64,000 bases of DNA from Chloroflexota bacterium. GTDB lineage: Bacteria > Chloroflexota > Anaerolineae > Caldilineales > Caldilineaceae. The notes beneath the pieces were generated by a model that was given only the letters and a program-made list of their open reading frames with translations, searched no databases and was not told where the DNA came from. Of the stretch, positions 32,296 to 43,152 are shown piece by piece. The position numbers and the translations under genes were made by a program. How positions within the stretch are numbered: the first letter of the stretch is position 1; every line of letters begins with the position of its first letter. The stretch covers positions 1 through 64,000 of the forward strand of contig BOKO01000004.1 of NCBI GenBank assembly GCA_016861025.1, given 5' to 3'.

Positions 32296-33423
32296 ATGCC
32301 AGCAACGCAGGCAGTACAATATGAATCGTTGGAGAAATATCGTCGCAACGTCGGCAAAGCACAGATTGCAGATTTAATGGCAAAAATCACCGGCGCTAAT
32401 GTCGATCTGGTCAGCTATGATGAGGTGGCCAGACGCATCAAGACGCGCCAGCAGATTGAAATGGGCACGCAGATGGTGCCGCTCGACAAAATTGTCGGCA
32501 GTGTGGGCCGCTATCGTGACTTCACGCGCACCTTTCTACCCAGACCGGGCGTCAACCCAGAGCGGTGGGCGCGCGTCGACGCTGTCATGCATTCACTGGA
32601 AGGGTACCCGCCGATTGAGGTGTACAAAGTGGGCGACGTCTACTTCGTGCGCGATGGAAACCATCGCGTCAGCGTGGCACGCGCCAATGGATTGACGCAC
32701 ATCGAAGCTTATGTCACCGAGATCCCAACCGAAGTGCCATTGCAAATGGAGGACTTTGAGCGCGATCAATGGATCATCAAGATCGAACGCAGCGAGTTTC
32801 TCAAAGAGACCGGGCTCGATGAGATTCGCCCCGAACACGGGATTGAGTTCACTGAACCGGGACGCTATCAAATCCTCTTGAGGCATATTCAGGTGCATCA
32901 ATATCTGCGCAACCTGGACCTGGAGCGCGCCGGCAGTGAGCACAGGCTTTCCTGGGATGAGGCGGTGGCGAGCTGGTATGACAATATCTACCTGCCGGTG
33001 GTCGATGCAATTCATCGGCACAAGTTGTTGGAGAGCTTTCCCAATCGCACCGAAGCCGACCTTTATCTGTGGATTGCATTTCACCGTGAGCAGCTTGCCA
33101 GACAATATGAGCTTGCACCGCTCTCACCCGATGCAGCAGTCTCCACCTTTGCCGAGTTTCACAGCGAGCGCCCCTTTGAGCTGGCTGTACGCACGCTCAA
33201 ATTTGGTCTTCGCAAAGCGTTGGGGGATCTTGACAAGCCGCTTGGCATGTCAGACGCCGAGTTTTCAGAATCGCGCGCACGCCACGCCGCCGGTGAACGC
33301 ACCCTCTTCGAGGCGGAAAGCGAGGCGCAAAGTGGGAAACCAGACAACGACAACGTGGATGACATTCAGCCAGACGCCGATGTTGGCGTCAGCGACGCAG
33401 AGACATTACAAATGACGGCTTGA
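32296..33423 (+). CDS. ParB/sulfiredoxin-like domain protein
   Basis: The 375-residue protein has a ParB-like N-terminal domain. VYFVRDGNHRVSVARANG matches the ParB/sulfiredoxin nucleotide-binding signature, preceded by a VPLDKIVGSVGRYRDF segment. The rest is helical and charged and ends in an acidic tail. It lacks the classical ParB helix-turn-helix, so it is not the chromosome-partition ParB. It may be an enzyme-like or nucleotide-binding regulator. GAAAGGAG precedes the ATG by 7 bases. It is alone between a long leader and a hairpin. Confidence 0.65.
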   Translation: MPATQAVQYESLEKYRRNVGKAQIADLMAKITGANVDLVSYDEVARRIKTRQQIEMGTQMVPLDKIVGSVGRYRDFTRTFLPRPGVNPERWARVDAVMHSLEGYPPIEVYKVGDVYFVRDGNHRVSVARANGLTHIEAYVTEIPTEVPLQMEDFERDQWIIKIERSEFLKETGLDEIRPEHGIEFTEPGRYQILLRHIQVHQYLRNLDLERAGSEHRLSWDEAVASWYDNIYLPVVDAIHRHKLLESFPNRTEADLYLWIAFHREQLARQYELAPLSPDAAVSTFAEFHSERPFELAVRTLKFGLRKALGDLDKPLGMSDAEFSESRARHAAGERTLFEAESEAQSGKPDNDNVDDIQPDADVGVSDAETLQMTA

Positions 33424-33454
33424 ATCAGGTGTCGTCGTCTGAAAAACAATAGAT

Positions 33455-33485
33455 TGAGGGGAGCGAGATCGTTTTGCTCCCCTCA
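33455..33485 (+). terminator. Hairpin after the ParB-like gene
   Basis: TGAGGGGAGC and GCTCCCCTCA pair perfectly over 10 bases, loop 11. There is no U-run after it. Confidence 0.55.
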
Positions 33486-33549
33486 TCGCGCACCATAAAT
33501 CACTCTGTACAGACTCATTTTTCCATCTCTTTCTGTTCCAAACGCAATG

Positions 33550-33558
33550 TGGTAACAT
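33550..33558 (+). promoter_or_regulatory. Extended -10 promoter of pyk
   Basis: TGG-TAACAT (33550-33558), predicted start about 30 bases before the ATG. Confidence 0.4.
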
Positions 33559-33596
33559 AGCGAAAAAATCCGTCGCCTTAGCAAGGATATTTATTT

Positions 33597-35354
33597 ATGT
33601 TGCGTGTCAAAATCGTCTGCACCATCGGGCCGGCCAGTCGCGAACTTCCTGTTTTGCGCCGCATTGCCGCAGCCGGTATGAATGTTGCGCGTCTCAATAT
33701 GAGCCACGGCACACACGAATATCACGCCGAAACGATTGAGCGCGTCCGAATTGTCTCCGAACAGATACAGAGACCAATCGCCATTCTTGCCGACCTGCAA
33801 GGCCCCAAACTGCGCACCGGCAAAATGCGCGAGGGTGGCGTGCCGCTTGTCAAAGATGAAGAATTAATTCTCACCACCGACGATATCATCGGCGAACCAG
33901 GACGCGTTCCGATTCAGTACAAAGACCTGCCCAAAGCGGTCAAACCGGGAGAACGCATCCTCCTCGATGACGGCATGCTCGAACTGGAGGTGATCGAAAC
34001 CTCCGAGACCGAGATTCGCACGCGCATCATCCTTTCGGGTGTACTCCAGAGCAACAAAGGCATGAACCTGCCCGACGCCTCGCTCGATATACCTGCGCTG
34101 ACCGAGAAAGATGTGGAGGATGTCAAGTTTGCGCTCGATCATCAGGTCGATTGGGTGGCGCTCAGTTTTGTGCGCAAGGCGCATGAAGTGTTGGAGCTGA
34201 AGTCGATCATCCAGAATCATGCGACCTTTGGCCGCGTGACCCCGGTGATCGCCAAAATTGAGAAGCCGGAAGCCGTCAAGAATATCGACTCGATTATTGA
34301 AGCAGCCGACGGCATCATGGTGGCGCGCGGCGATCTCGGCATTGAGACCAACCCGGAAACAGTGCCCGGCGTGCAGAAGACGTTGATCAGCAAATGCTTG
34401 ATCGCAGCCAAGCCGGTGATCACGGCGACGCAGATGCTCGACTCAATGATGCGCAATCCACGCCCCACGCGCGCCGAAGCGAGCGATGTCGCCAACGCCG
34501 TGCTCGATGGCACCGACGCAATCATGCTCTCTGGCGAAACAGCGTCAGGTCAGTTTCCGGTCGAGGCGGTCACGACGATGGCAAAAATCGCTGAAGAGGC
34601 GGAGCGCCTGCGCTCAAGTCTGGGACAAAAAATCAAATATAATGAGCCGCGCGTCTTCTCAGCGTCGGGCGCTATCTGCCACGCCGCGGTCACCACTGCG
34701 AGTGAAACCGGCGCCAGAGCAATCATTGCACCGACGGTCAGCGGCGCAACGGCGAAATTGCTGGCGAGCTTCCGTCCAGAAGTTCCGTTGATCGCCGTCA
34801 CGCCCAGCCCGATGGTGCAACGCCAGCTTGCGCTTTACTGGGGAACCTATTCCCTTCTGACCAAGCGACTGAGCAACACCGACGAAGTGGTCACCGACGC
34901 CATCAACCTGGCGCTGGCGAAGGGATATATCGGTGAAGGCGATACGGTGGTGCTGACGGCGGGCGTGGTCGGCAACGTGCGAAGCGCCACGAACTTGATG
35001 ATGGTGCGGCGCATTGATCGCGTGCTGGTGCGCGGCACAGGCATCGGTGGACGAGAGGTGGCGGGTGTGTTGATGACAATCAAGCCGCCGCTTCAGAACC
35101 CAGAAGAGATCGTGGTTGGTCCGCAGCACATCATTTTCACCGAACGCGTCGATCGCAGTTGCATTCACCTGCTCCGGCGCAGCGGAGGGCTGGTCACCGT
35201 TCAGGGTGGCATGGACAGCCCGGGCGCCGTCGCTGCGGTCGAGCTTGGCCTGCCAGCCATTATCGGCGTTGAGGGCGCCTTGAGCGAACTGGTGGATGGC
35301 ATCAACGTCATCCTCGACGCCAATACTGGCCAATTGAGCGAGTGGAAGAAGTGA
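33597..35354 (+). CDS. pyk: Pyruvate kinase with a C-terminal PEP-utilising-type domain
   Basis: Pyruvate kinase makes pyruvate and ATP from phosphoenolpyruvate and ADP. The 585-residue protein has the standard core: KIVCTIGPASRE at the start, LADLQGPKLRTGKM, the active-site stretch ITPVIAKIEKPEAVKNIDSI (here PVIAKIEKPEAV), and MVARGDLGIE. The C-terminal allosteric domain ends near residue 470. About 110 extra residues resemble the mobile phosphohistidine domain of PEP-utilising enzymes (GLVTVQGGMDSPGAVAAVEL, LPAIIGVEGA), but the expected phospho-His is not obvious. Such C-terminally extended forms are known from Bacillus-type enzymes. An AAGGA site precedes the ATG. Confidence 0.95.
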   Translation: MLRVKIVCTIGPASRELPVLRRIAAAGMNVARLNMSHGTHEYHAETIERVRIVSEQIQRPIAILADLQGPKLRTGKMREGGVPLVKDEELILTTDDIIGEPGRVPIQYKDLPKAVKPGERILLDDGMLELEVIETSETEIRTRIILSGVLQSNKGMNLPDASLDIPALTEKDVEDVKFALDHQVDWVALSFVRKAHEVLELKSIIQNHATFGRVTPVIAKIEKPEAVKNIDSIIEAADGIMVARGDLGIETNPETVPGVQKTLISKCLIAAKPVITATQMLDSMMRNPRPTRAEASDVANAVLDGTDAIMLSGETASGQFPVEAVTTMAKIAEEAERLRSSLGQKIKYNEPRVFSASGAICHAAVTTASETGARAIIAPTVSGATAKLLASFRPEVPLIAVTPSPMVQRQLALYWGTYSLLTKRLSNTDEVVTDAINLALAKGYIGEGDTVVLTAGVVGNVRSATNLMMVRRIDRVLVRGTGIGGREVAGVLMTIKPPLQNPEEIVVGPQHIIFTERVDRSCIHLLRRSGGLVTVQGGMDSPGAVAAVELGLPAIIGVEGALSELVDGINVILDANTGQLSEWKK

Positions 35355-35404
35355 ACAGAAGGAAGTTAGCCGCTGAGTCATCAACGTGATGTGCAAAGCC
35401 AGGC

Positions 35405-36673
35405 TCAAGTTCTCACTTCAGCCATGAACGCCGAACGACCGCGCACGCGCGCATGAATGAGCAGCCAGCCAGCGGTCATAACGACGCTAATGACAGCAGC
35501 GCTCAACAACACCTGCGACAGGGTCCAGCCCAGATTGTCATAGGCGTAGCCGGCCCAAAGCGTGCTGAATGACTGCGCCAGCGTGAACGCTGCAAACTCA
35601 AAGGCAAAGACGCGCCCGCGCAGTCGATCCGGGATAAGCAACTGCAAGAGTACGGCGGAGAAAACCCAGATCACGCCCGTGCCAATGCCGCGCATGGCTG
35701 TAGCGCCGAGCACCCAGCCCAACGACGGCGCCAACGCCAGGCCTAACGTGCCGAGCGTCATGGCAAAGAAACCGATTGAAAGCGCCTTGAGCATGCCGCC
35801 CCACGCGTCGCCCAGCCAGGCGCGCACGGCGATTGGTCCAAAACCGGTGCCGATGCCGACCGCAGCATAGATCAAGCCGAGGCTCAAGGTGCCGCTGCTG
35901 TTGAGCGGAAACGCCACTTCCGCCAGCGGAATTTCCAGCACGTTGACCGCGCCCCACACAATTGCGCCGCCCGACTTGATAAGCGCAAACGCCAACAGCG
36001 TCGGTTGCCCCGCCAGATAGCGCATCCCTTCGACAATCTCCAAAAACGCGCGCTTTGCGGCGGATTGACCTTCGCCAGCGTGCGGCTGCCCACGGCTGCG
36101 AACATTGATGCGCGTCAGAAACCATGCCGACAGAACAAAGGTGAGCGCATCAAGGATAAAGGCGGTCTGCACGCCCAGAAACGCGGTCGCCAACCCACCG
36201 AGCAACGCCCCGATCGCCAGCATCGTGCTCCATGTGAAGCTGTCGAGCGCGTTGGCGGTGACGAGATCGTCCTTTTCCACGACCGCGGGAATGTACGCCT
36301 GCTCGGTTGGAGTGAAAACGGCGCTGATCATAAACTGCAATGCGGTGAGCGTATAGAGCAGCCAGACGCGCTCAGGTCGGTCGACCAGTAGAAAGCCGAG
36401 CACGATCACCGCACGCAGGATGTCTGTCCAGATCAGCAATGTGCGCCGTTCAAAACGGTCAGCCAATACACCGGCGAACGGACTCATTGCAAAGAGCGGC
36501 AGGAAGCGCGCCAGGAACAGAAAGCTGATCGCCGTGCCCGCGCCGCTCAAATTGGCGATCAACGCCGCCGCGGCGAGCAGATTGAACCAGTCGCCCAGGT
36601 TGCTGACCACGCGCGCAAACCACAGGTTGCGGAAGTTTCGATTCCTCTGCAACAGTGATAGATAGATTTTCAC
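35405..36673 (-). CDS. MFS exporter (MFS_3 / EntS-like)
   Basis: The 422-residue membrane protein has about twelve hydrophobic spans and begins with the MFS_3-type NRNFRNLWFARVVSNLGDWF. The conserved loop between spans 2 and 3 reads GVLADRFERRTLL. This group exports siderophores, macrolides or other small molecules by proton exchange; the substrate is unknown. The GTG start at 36673 lies only 6 bases past the stop of the upstream M20 gene, so the two are one operon. Confidence 0.85.
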   Translation of the reverse strand: MKIYLSLLQRNRNFRNLWFARVVSNLGDWFNLLAAAALIANLSGAGTAISFLFLARFLPLFAMSPFAGVLADRFERRTLLIWTDILRAVIVLGFLLVDRPERVWLLYTLTALQFMISAVFTPTEQAYIPAVVEKDDLVTANALDSFTWSTMLAIGALLGGLATAFLGVQTAFILDALTFVLSAWFLTRINVRSRGQPHAGEGQSAAKRAFLEIVEGMRYLAGQPTLLAFALIKSGGAIVWGAVNVLEIPLAEVAFPLNSSGTLSLGLIYAAVGIGTGFGPIAVRAWLGDAWGGMLKALSIGFFAMTLGTLGLALAPSLGWVLGATAMRGIGTGVIWVFSAVLLQLLIPDRLRGRVFAFEFAAFTLAQSFSTLWAGYAYDNLGWTLSQVLLSAAVISVVMTAGWLLIHARVRGRSAFMAEVRT

Positions 36674-36679
36674 GTTGTT

Positions 36680-37867
<1,188 letters not shown>

Positions 37868-37893
37868 GCGGTTCGTTCTCCGTTCTTTGTCCT

Positions 37894-37920
37894 CCTGGGA
37901 GCTTTGGGGCTTCCAGAAAG
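37894..37920. repeat. Palindromic repeat upstream of the M20 gene
   Basis: CTGGGAGC and GCTTCCAG pair with one mismatch around 37896-37916. Related to the palindromes at 4.3 and 59.2 kb. Confidence 0.45.
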
Positions 37921-37990
37921 ATTGGATTGGCGACCTGAAAATCAGTCATGCGTGACGGCATTGTAGGACAGGCAACGCCGAAGCGCCAAT

Positions 37991-38027
37991 AAGAAGAAGC
38001 CGGGTTTTGTTGCAAACCCGGCTTCTT
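37991..38027 (-). terminator. Terminator of hsp20
   Basis: Perfect 14-bp stem AAGAAGCCGGGTTT (37994-38007) and AAACCCGGCTTCTT (38014-38027). On the minus strand the stem is followed by a T-rich TTCTTATT. Confidence 0.85.
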
Positions 38028-38046
38028 TGTTCAACCGTTGACTGAA

Positions 38047-38505
38047 TTATGCGTTGACGAGCTTCTTGACTTCGATCTTCTTGGGTTTGACAGCCTCGGC
38101 TTTGGGCAGCGTCAGCGTCAGCACGCCGTTCTCGTTGACAGCCTCGATCTTGTCAGCATCGACGGCGGTCGGCAGCGTCACACTGCGCATGAACGAACCG
38201 AAGCGTCGTTCGCGCAGATGATAGTTCTCTTCGTTGATCTCTTTGTCCGCCTTCATCTCGCCCTTGATCGTGAGCACGTTGTCGGTCAGCGTCACCTCGA
38301 CATCTTCGGCGGGCACGCCGGGCACCGACGCCTTCACAATAAAGGCATCATCCTTCTCCGCCACATCAAGCGCCAGGCTCATTGTATCGGAGCGGCGCTC
38401 CCACAGGCTGGGGAAGCGGGCAAAGTCATCCTCGAAGAAGCGATCCAACATCTGGCGCATGGTTGCCAACTCGCGGTACGGTTCCCATCGTGTAATGTTT
38501 GTCAT
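38047..38505 (-). CDS. Small heat-shock protein (Hsp20 / alpha-crystallin)
   Basis: The 152-residue protein starts MTNITRWEPYREL, typical of this family, so the start was set at 38505, with GAGGTAAGAG before it, and not at an upstream in-frame ATG. The alpha-crystallin domain spans ~40-140, with DDAFIVKASVPGVPAEDVEV and a C-terminal GVLTLTLPKAEAVKPKKIEV. It would form oligomers that hold unfolded proteins. No CIRCE or heat-shock operator was seen in the 230 bases upstream. Confidence 0.95.
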   Translation of the reverse strand: MTNITRWEPYRELATMRQMLDRFFEDDFARFPSLWERRSDTMSLALDVAEKDDAFIVKASVPGVPAEDVEVTLTDNVLTIKGEMKADKEINEENYHLRERRFGSFMRSVTLPTAVDADKIEAVNENGVLTLTLPKAEAVKPKKIEVKKLVNA

Positions 38506-38735
38506 AGCTCTTACCTCCATTTCAAGATGTTCCCCAGACAGGCGTTGCATCGTTTCCTGTCGTTTGATTTTCAGCATACGCCGCAAATGTCAGAACAACG
38601 TAAGCGCGATGTTAGTGTTGTGTAGGAAGGACGAATTGCGAAGAGCGACGTGCACGACAGGTCTCGCCAATTGAGAGGCGCATGCAATGCGTCATGTCGA
38701 GGGCTGACCTGTGCCGAACTCGCCCTCGCCCTTCT

Positions 38736-39575
<840 letters not shown>

Positions 39576-39704
39576 CGAATTCCCCCAATTGCTGTTGCGT
39601 GAACCAGATTGCCCGATTATACCAATCGGGGGCGTTTCGCGACAGTGTTGCTTCGGGGTAAAATGGTTGCACAACAATTCATTGTCTTGATTGGGAGGAG
39701 ATTC

Positions 39705-40199
39705 ATGGGGTTTGATTGTGACGTAGATCGCGCTCGTGCAGGACATATCCGGCTGATGCGCCACACGTTGGCGGCGCTCGAATTCATCCTCGCCGATGTC
39801 AACCAACAGATGGCAACCTCGCGCCGCGACCCAAACGACGGCGACAAAGGTTGGACCGTGTTGGAAGTCGTCTGCCATCTGCGCGACTTTGACCGGATTT
39901 TCCGCAGCCGCGCCCGCCGGATCCTCACCGAGCACGAGCCACGTTTTGAACGGTGCGACCACGAACGCATGGTGGTCGAGTTTCGCTACAACGACCAGGA
40001 CCTGCGCACGGCATTGGCTGAACTGCGCGCATCGCGCATCGAAACGGCCGATTTTTTTGAGGCGTTGCGCGGCGAACAGTGGCAACGCAGCGGCGTTCAT
40101 CCCGAACGCGGGCGTTTCACGATGGACGATGCACTGATGCAGGTCGGTCTGCACGATATGCTGCATATCGAACAGATCACGCGGATTTTGCGAGGATAA
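39705..40199 (+). CDS. DinB-like protein (second copy)
   Basis: The 164-residue protein starts at an ATG with GGGAGGAG in front. It has the four-helix DinB_2 plan with one likely metal-binding His in VCHLRDFDR and two in GLHDMLHIEQI. It is 25-30% like the copy at 2.2 kb by eye. Role unknown; metal-binding hydrolase or S-transferase-type proteins are the nearest known. It leads a run of three closely spaced plus-strand genes. Confidence 0.75.
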   Translation: MGFDCDVDRARAGHIRLMRHTLAALEFILADVNQQMATSRRDPNDGDKGWTVLEVVCHLRDFDRIFRSRARRILTEHEPRFERCDHERMVVEFRYNDQDLRTALAELRASRIETADFFEALRGEQWQRSGVHPERGRFTMDDALMQVGLHDMLHIEQITRILRG

Positions 40200-40205
40200 A
40201 CGCGT

Positions 40206-40517
40206 ATGTGGGCATTGTTTCGCATCATGGTCAGCGCGACGCTCACCGGGGTGGCGACGCCTTTTTATCTGCATTGGGCTGACCAGCAATCTGAAATTCA
40301 GCTCGACAAGATGCAGAAGGCGGTGCACTTCACACCAGGCGCTGAGCCGCCGTTGCCGAATGAAGTGCTCGCCGGTGCAGTTGGGCTGGGCGTCAGCCAT
40401 TTTGCTGTCGGGCGGGCGCTGCGTCTCGGCTGGCTTGAGGCGTTCTTGAGTCTGATCATCGGCATTATGCTCGGCGTCGGCGTCTTTCTCTATCGCATGG
40501 CGGGCGAGGAGCCATGA
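40206..40517 (+). CDS. Small membrane protein of unknown function
   Basis: The 103-residue product has two or three hydrophobic segments (LFRIMVSATLTGVATPFYLHW; VLAGAVGLGVSHFAV; FLSLIIGIMLGVGVFLYRM) with a short charged middle. I do not recognise the family. It begins 6 bases after the DinB gene and its stop overlaps the ATG of the next gene, so all three are likely translated together. Confidence 0.6.
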   Translation: MWALFRIMVSATLTGVATPFYLHWADQQSEIQLDKMQKAVHFTPGAEPPLPNEVLAGAVGLGVSHFAVGRALRLGWLEAFLSLIIGIMLGVGVFLYRMAGEEP

Positions 40518-41302
40518 TCGTTCGCCAGCTTGGTGAAGAGCGCCTGCTCTGCATCAACCAAACCGCGCACGCTGCCATGTCCGAGGCGTTTTGCCGGCGT
40601 TGGGGCAACGCCGACTTTGCACGGCCGGAGCCGTACGATGCCGTAATGCTCGCCATCGGGCAGCACGACAACGGTTGGTGGGAATGGGAGCAACAACCCC
40701 GTCTGCGTCGTGATGGCTATCCGATGGACTTTCTCCATCATGACGACCCGGTGGGTAAGGTGGCGCTCTGGCGGCGGGGCGTCGAACGCGCGGGAGCGCA
40801 ACATCCTTACGCCGGGCTGTTGATTGCCCGCCACGCGTCCTTGCTCTACGCAGAATTCCCGAGCCGCGATCTGGACGAAACTGCGCAGGCGGCGATCCAG
40901 GCTTTTGTTGATGAAGATCGCGGCCGGGCGGACGTCTTGCGCGCTACGTGGCAAAACCAAGCAGCGGCGCCGCAGTGGTTGACGCCAACCCGCATCGAAG
41001 CCAACACCCGGCTGCTGCAATTTGGCGACACCGCCAGCCTGCGGGTGCTCATGCCGTGGTCGCCGCGCCGTGAGATTGTGCATTGCCCGGTCGATTTTTG
41101 CGGCGCCGAGACAGCAATTGTGATGATCCACGACGAGAACGTCATCCATTTTGACCCGTGGCCCTTTGGCGTGGATGCATTCACAGTATCGGTGGTTGGC
41201 CGCATAGTGATGCAAACACACTTTGCCGCGGAATCGGAATATCATGCCGCGCTCGTTGCTGCGCCGTTTCAGGAGATGACGTGGCAGGTGGTGCGATTGT
41301 GA
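40514..41302 (+). CDS. DUF3891-family protein
   Basis: The 262-residue protein begins MIVRQLGEERLLCINQTAHA and has LAIGQHDNGWWEWEQQP and HHDDPVGKVALW. These His/Asp-rich motifs are conserved in DUF3891 and suggest metal binding, as in HD-like folds. No function has been proved as far as I know. ATGA overlap with the preceding small membrane gene suggests translational coupling. Confidence 0.75.
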   Translation: MIVRQLGEERLLCINQTAHAAMSEAFCRRWGNADFARPEPYDAVMLAIGQHDNGWWEWEQQPRLRRDGYPMDFLHHDDPVGKVALWRRGVERAGAQHPYAGLLIARHASLLYAEFPSRDLDETAQAAIQAFVDEDRGRADVLRATWQNQAAAPQWLTPTRIEANTRLLQFGDTASLRVLMPWSPRREIVHCPVDFCGAETAIVMIHDENVIHFDPWPFGVDAFTVSVVGRIVMQTHFAAESEYHAALVAAPFQEMTWQVVRL

Positions 41303-41321
41303 GAGAATTTAGGGAGCGCCA

Positions 41322-42182
41322 ATGTTTGAGTGGGACACAATTATCGAGGGTGACTGCGAGCAGGTTCTTGCGTCCTTCCCGGATAACTCAATCGACTTGA
41401 TTTTTACTTCGCCGCCCTATGCCGATCAGCGGCGACGTACATACGGTGGTGTATCGCCGGACGAATATGTTGATTGGTTTCTGCCAAAAACGCAGCAGTT
41501 TTTTCGCGTACTCAAGCCGACCGGTACGTTTGTGCTCAATATCAAGGAACGCGTTGTCAATGGCGAGCGACATACTTACGTCATCGAGCTCATTCTAAAC
41601 ATGCGTAAACAAGGCTGGCTCTGGACAGAGGAGTTCATGTGGCACAAGAAAAACTCGTATCCGGGGAAATGGCCCAATCGGTTTCGCGATTCCTGGGAAC
41701 GTTTACTACAGTTCAATAAGACGCGCAGCTTCAACATGTATCAAGATGCGGTCATGGTTCCTGTGGGCAATTGGGCGCAGGACAGATTGGCAAAACTGAG
41801 TGCGACAGATAAAGTTCGAGATGAATCGCGCGTGGCAAGTGGCTTTGGCAAGAATGTATCAAACTGGGTGGGGCGTTCCATGGTGTATCCCACTAATGTG
41901 ATTCACATGGCAACAGAATGCTCGAATCGTAGCCACAGTGCTGTCTTCCCGGTCGATCTGCCGCTCTGGTTTATCAAACTCTTCACAAAAAGCGGTGATG
42001 TCGTCCTCGATCCGTTTGTTGGCTCTGGAACGACGGCAGTTGCTGCAAAAAAACTTGGTCGGCATTACATAGGCATCGACTTGGACCCTACATTTTGTGA
42101 ACTTGCCCGCAATCGCCTTGCCGTTATCCAACCCAGACTACTGGAAGAGGTGGAGCAATATGACGTTGGGATGCCAGAATGA
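41322..42182 (+). CDS. Type II DNA methyltransferase (beta-class)
   Basis: The 286-residue protein has motif IV TSPPY at residues 29-33 near the N-terminus and motif I DPFVGSGTT at 230-238 near the C-terminus, the order of beta-class N4-cytosine or N6-adenine enzymes. The SPPY form (rather than NPPY/DPPY) favours N4-cytosine methylation, but this is not decisive. It would protect host DNA from the nuclease encoded next to it. An AGGGAG site precedes the ATG. Its stop overlaps the nuclease start (ATGA). The base composition looks lower in GC than neighbours, in keeping with transfer. Confidence 0.9.
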   Translation: MFEWDTIIEGDCEQVLASFPDNSIDLIFTSPPYADQRRRTYGGVSPDEYVDWFLPKTQQFFRVLKPTGTFVLNIKERVVNGERHTYVIELILNMRKQGWLWTEEFMWHKKNSYPGKWPNRFRDSWERLLQFNKTRSFNMYQDAVMVPVGNWAQDRLAKLSATDKVRDESRVASGFGKNVSNWVGRSMVYPTNVIHMATECSNRSHSAVFPVDLPLWFIKLFTKSGDVVLDPFVGSGTTAVAAKKLGRHYIGIDLDPTFCELARNRLAVIQPRLLEEVEQYDVGMPE

Positions 42183-42931
42183 ACGCATTGGACCTCCGTG
42201 CAGTTGAGCACTATGTTAATGAAAATATCGACGATTTTCACCGACGCAGACTTGCGACTGTTGAGAATCTTGCCCTGAATCAGTTACTCAAGAAGAATCC
42301 CTATTTGTTTCGCGCCAAGAACCTGACGGTTGCCAGCGATTTGATCGGTAGTCTGCTCGACGCATTCCTATCCTCATCCGAGGAAAAGCTCTTTGGTGAT
42401 TTCCTGGAAAATCTTGCTCTGTTTGTTGCACAGCAAACTGCCGGTGGGCATAAATCGACTGCCCCTGGCGTTGATCTGGAGTTCATTCACCTCAACACGC
42501 ATTTTGTGGTCTCTATCAAGTCAGGCCCGAACTGGGGTAATAGTTCGCAGCAGAGCAAGCTTGCGCAAGACCTGCGTGATGCTGTGAACCGCGTCAGGCA
42601 ATCACGCCTGGCTGCAAATATCCAGCCAGTGCTCGGCATCTGTTATGGAAAAACGCGGACAACATACACCAGAGCAGGATATCTGAAGGTCGTAGGGCAG
42701 AACTTCTGGTATCTGATCAGCGAGAACAAGGAACTGTACACGGAGATCATCGAGCCGCTCGGATACCGTGCGCGCGAACACAACGAACGATTTTTCGCAG
42801 GTCGTGGGGCATTGGTGAATCGACTGACTGTCGAATTTTCACAGCGATTTTGCGACCCTTCTGGTGCGATTGACTGGGTCAAGCTTGTCGAGTTCAACAG
42901 CAAGAACTTCGACCTCGATTCTTTCCTGTAA
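42179..42931 (+). CDS. Type II restriction endonuclease (PmeII / EcoO109I-like)
   Basis: The 250-residue protein matches my memory of the PmeII/EcoO109I nuclease group: NPYLFRAKNL, then SSSEEKLFGDFLE. A PD-(D/E)xK-type core is formed by GVDLEF (Asp99, Glu101) and VVSIKSGPNWGN (Lys114). It should cut unmodified DNA at the site that the upstream methyltransferase protects. The recognition sequence cannot be read from the protein. It is translationally coupled (ATGA) to the methyltransferase, and together they form a complete system. Confidence 0.82.
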   Translation: MNALDLRAVEHYVNENIDDFHRRRLATVENLALNQLLKKNPYLFRAKNLTVASDLIGSLLDAFLSSSEEKLFGDFLENLALFVAQQTAGGHKSTAPGVDLEFIHLNTHFVVSIKSGPNWGNSSQQSKLAQDLRDAVNRVRQSRLAANIQPVLGICYGKTRTTYTRAGYLKVVGQNFWYLISENKELYTEIIEPLGYRAREHNERFFAGRGALVNRLTVEFSQRFCDPSGAIDWVKLVEFNSKNFDLDSFL

Positions 42932-43152
42932 CTCCAGAGAGCATGTTGGCGCATTGATCAGGCGACAAACGAGTCATTGCCAGATTGGTCCAAACAACTT
43001 ATAATAGAGTAAGTAAATGTCGCTATGCGGCTCATGCAGACGAGATGACGGCGTAAGCTGCATTGAATCATCTGGCTTCTTACTTTCTGCACCGCCGACA
43101 CAACAAATTTTCGAGCGCTCACAGGCAACGAGGCCCGCAGAGGAGCGTTGTG

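Noticed and set aside
38506..38735. CIRCE heat-shock operator before hsp20
   Set aside because: No TTAGCACTC-N9-GAGTGCTAA element was seen.
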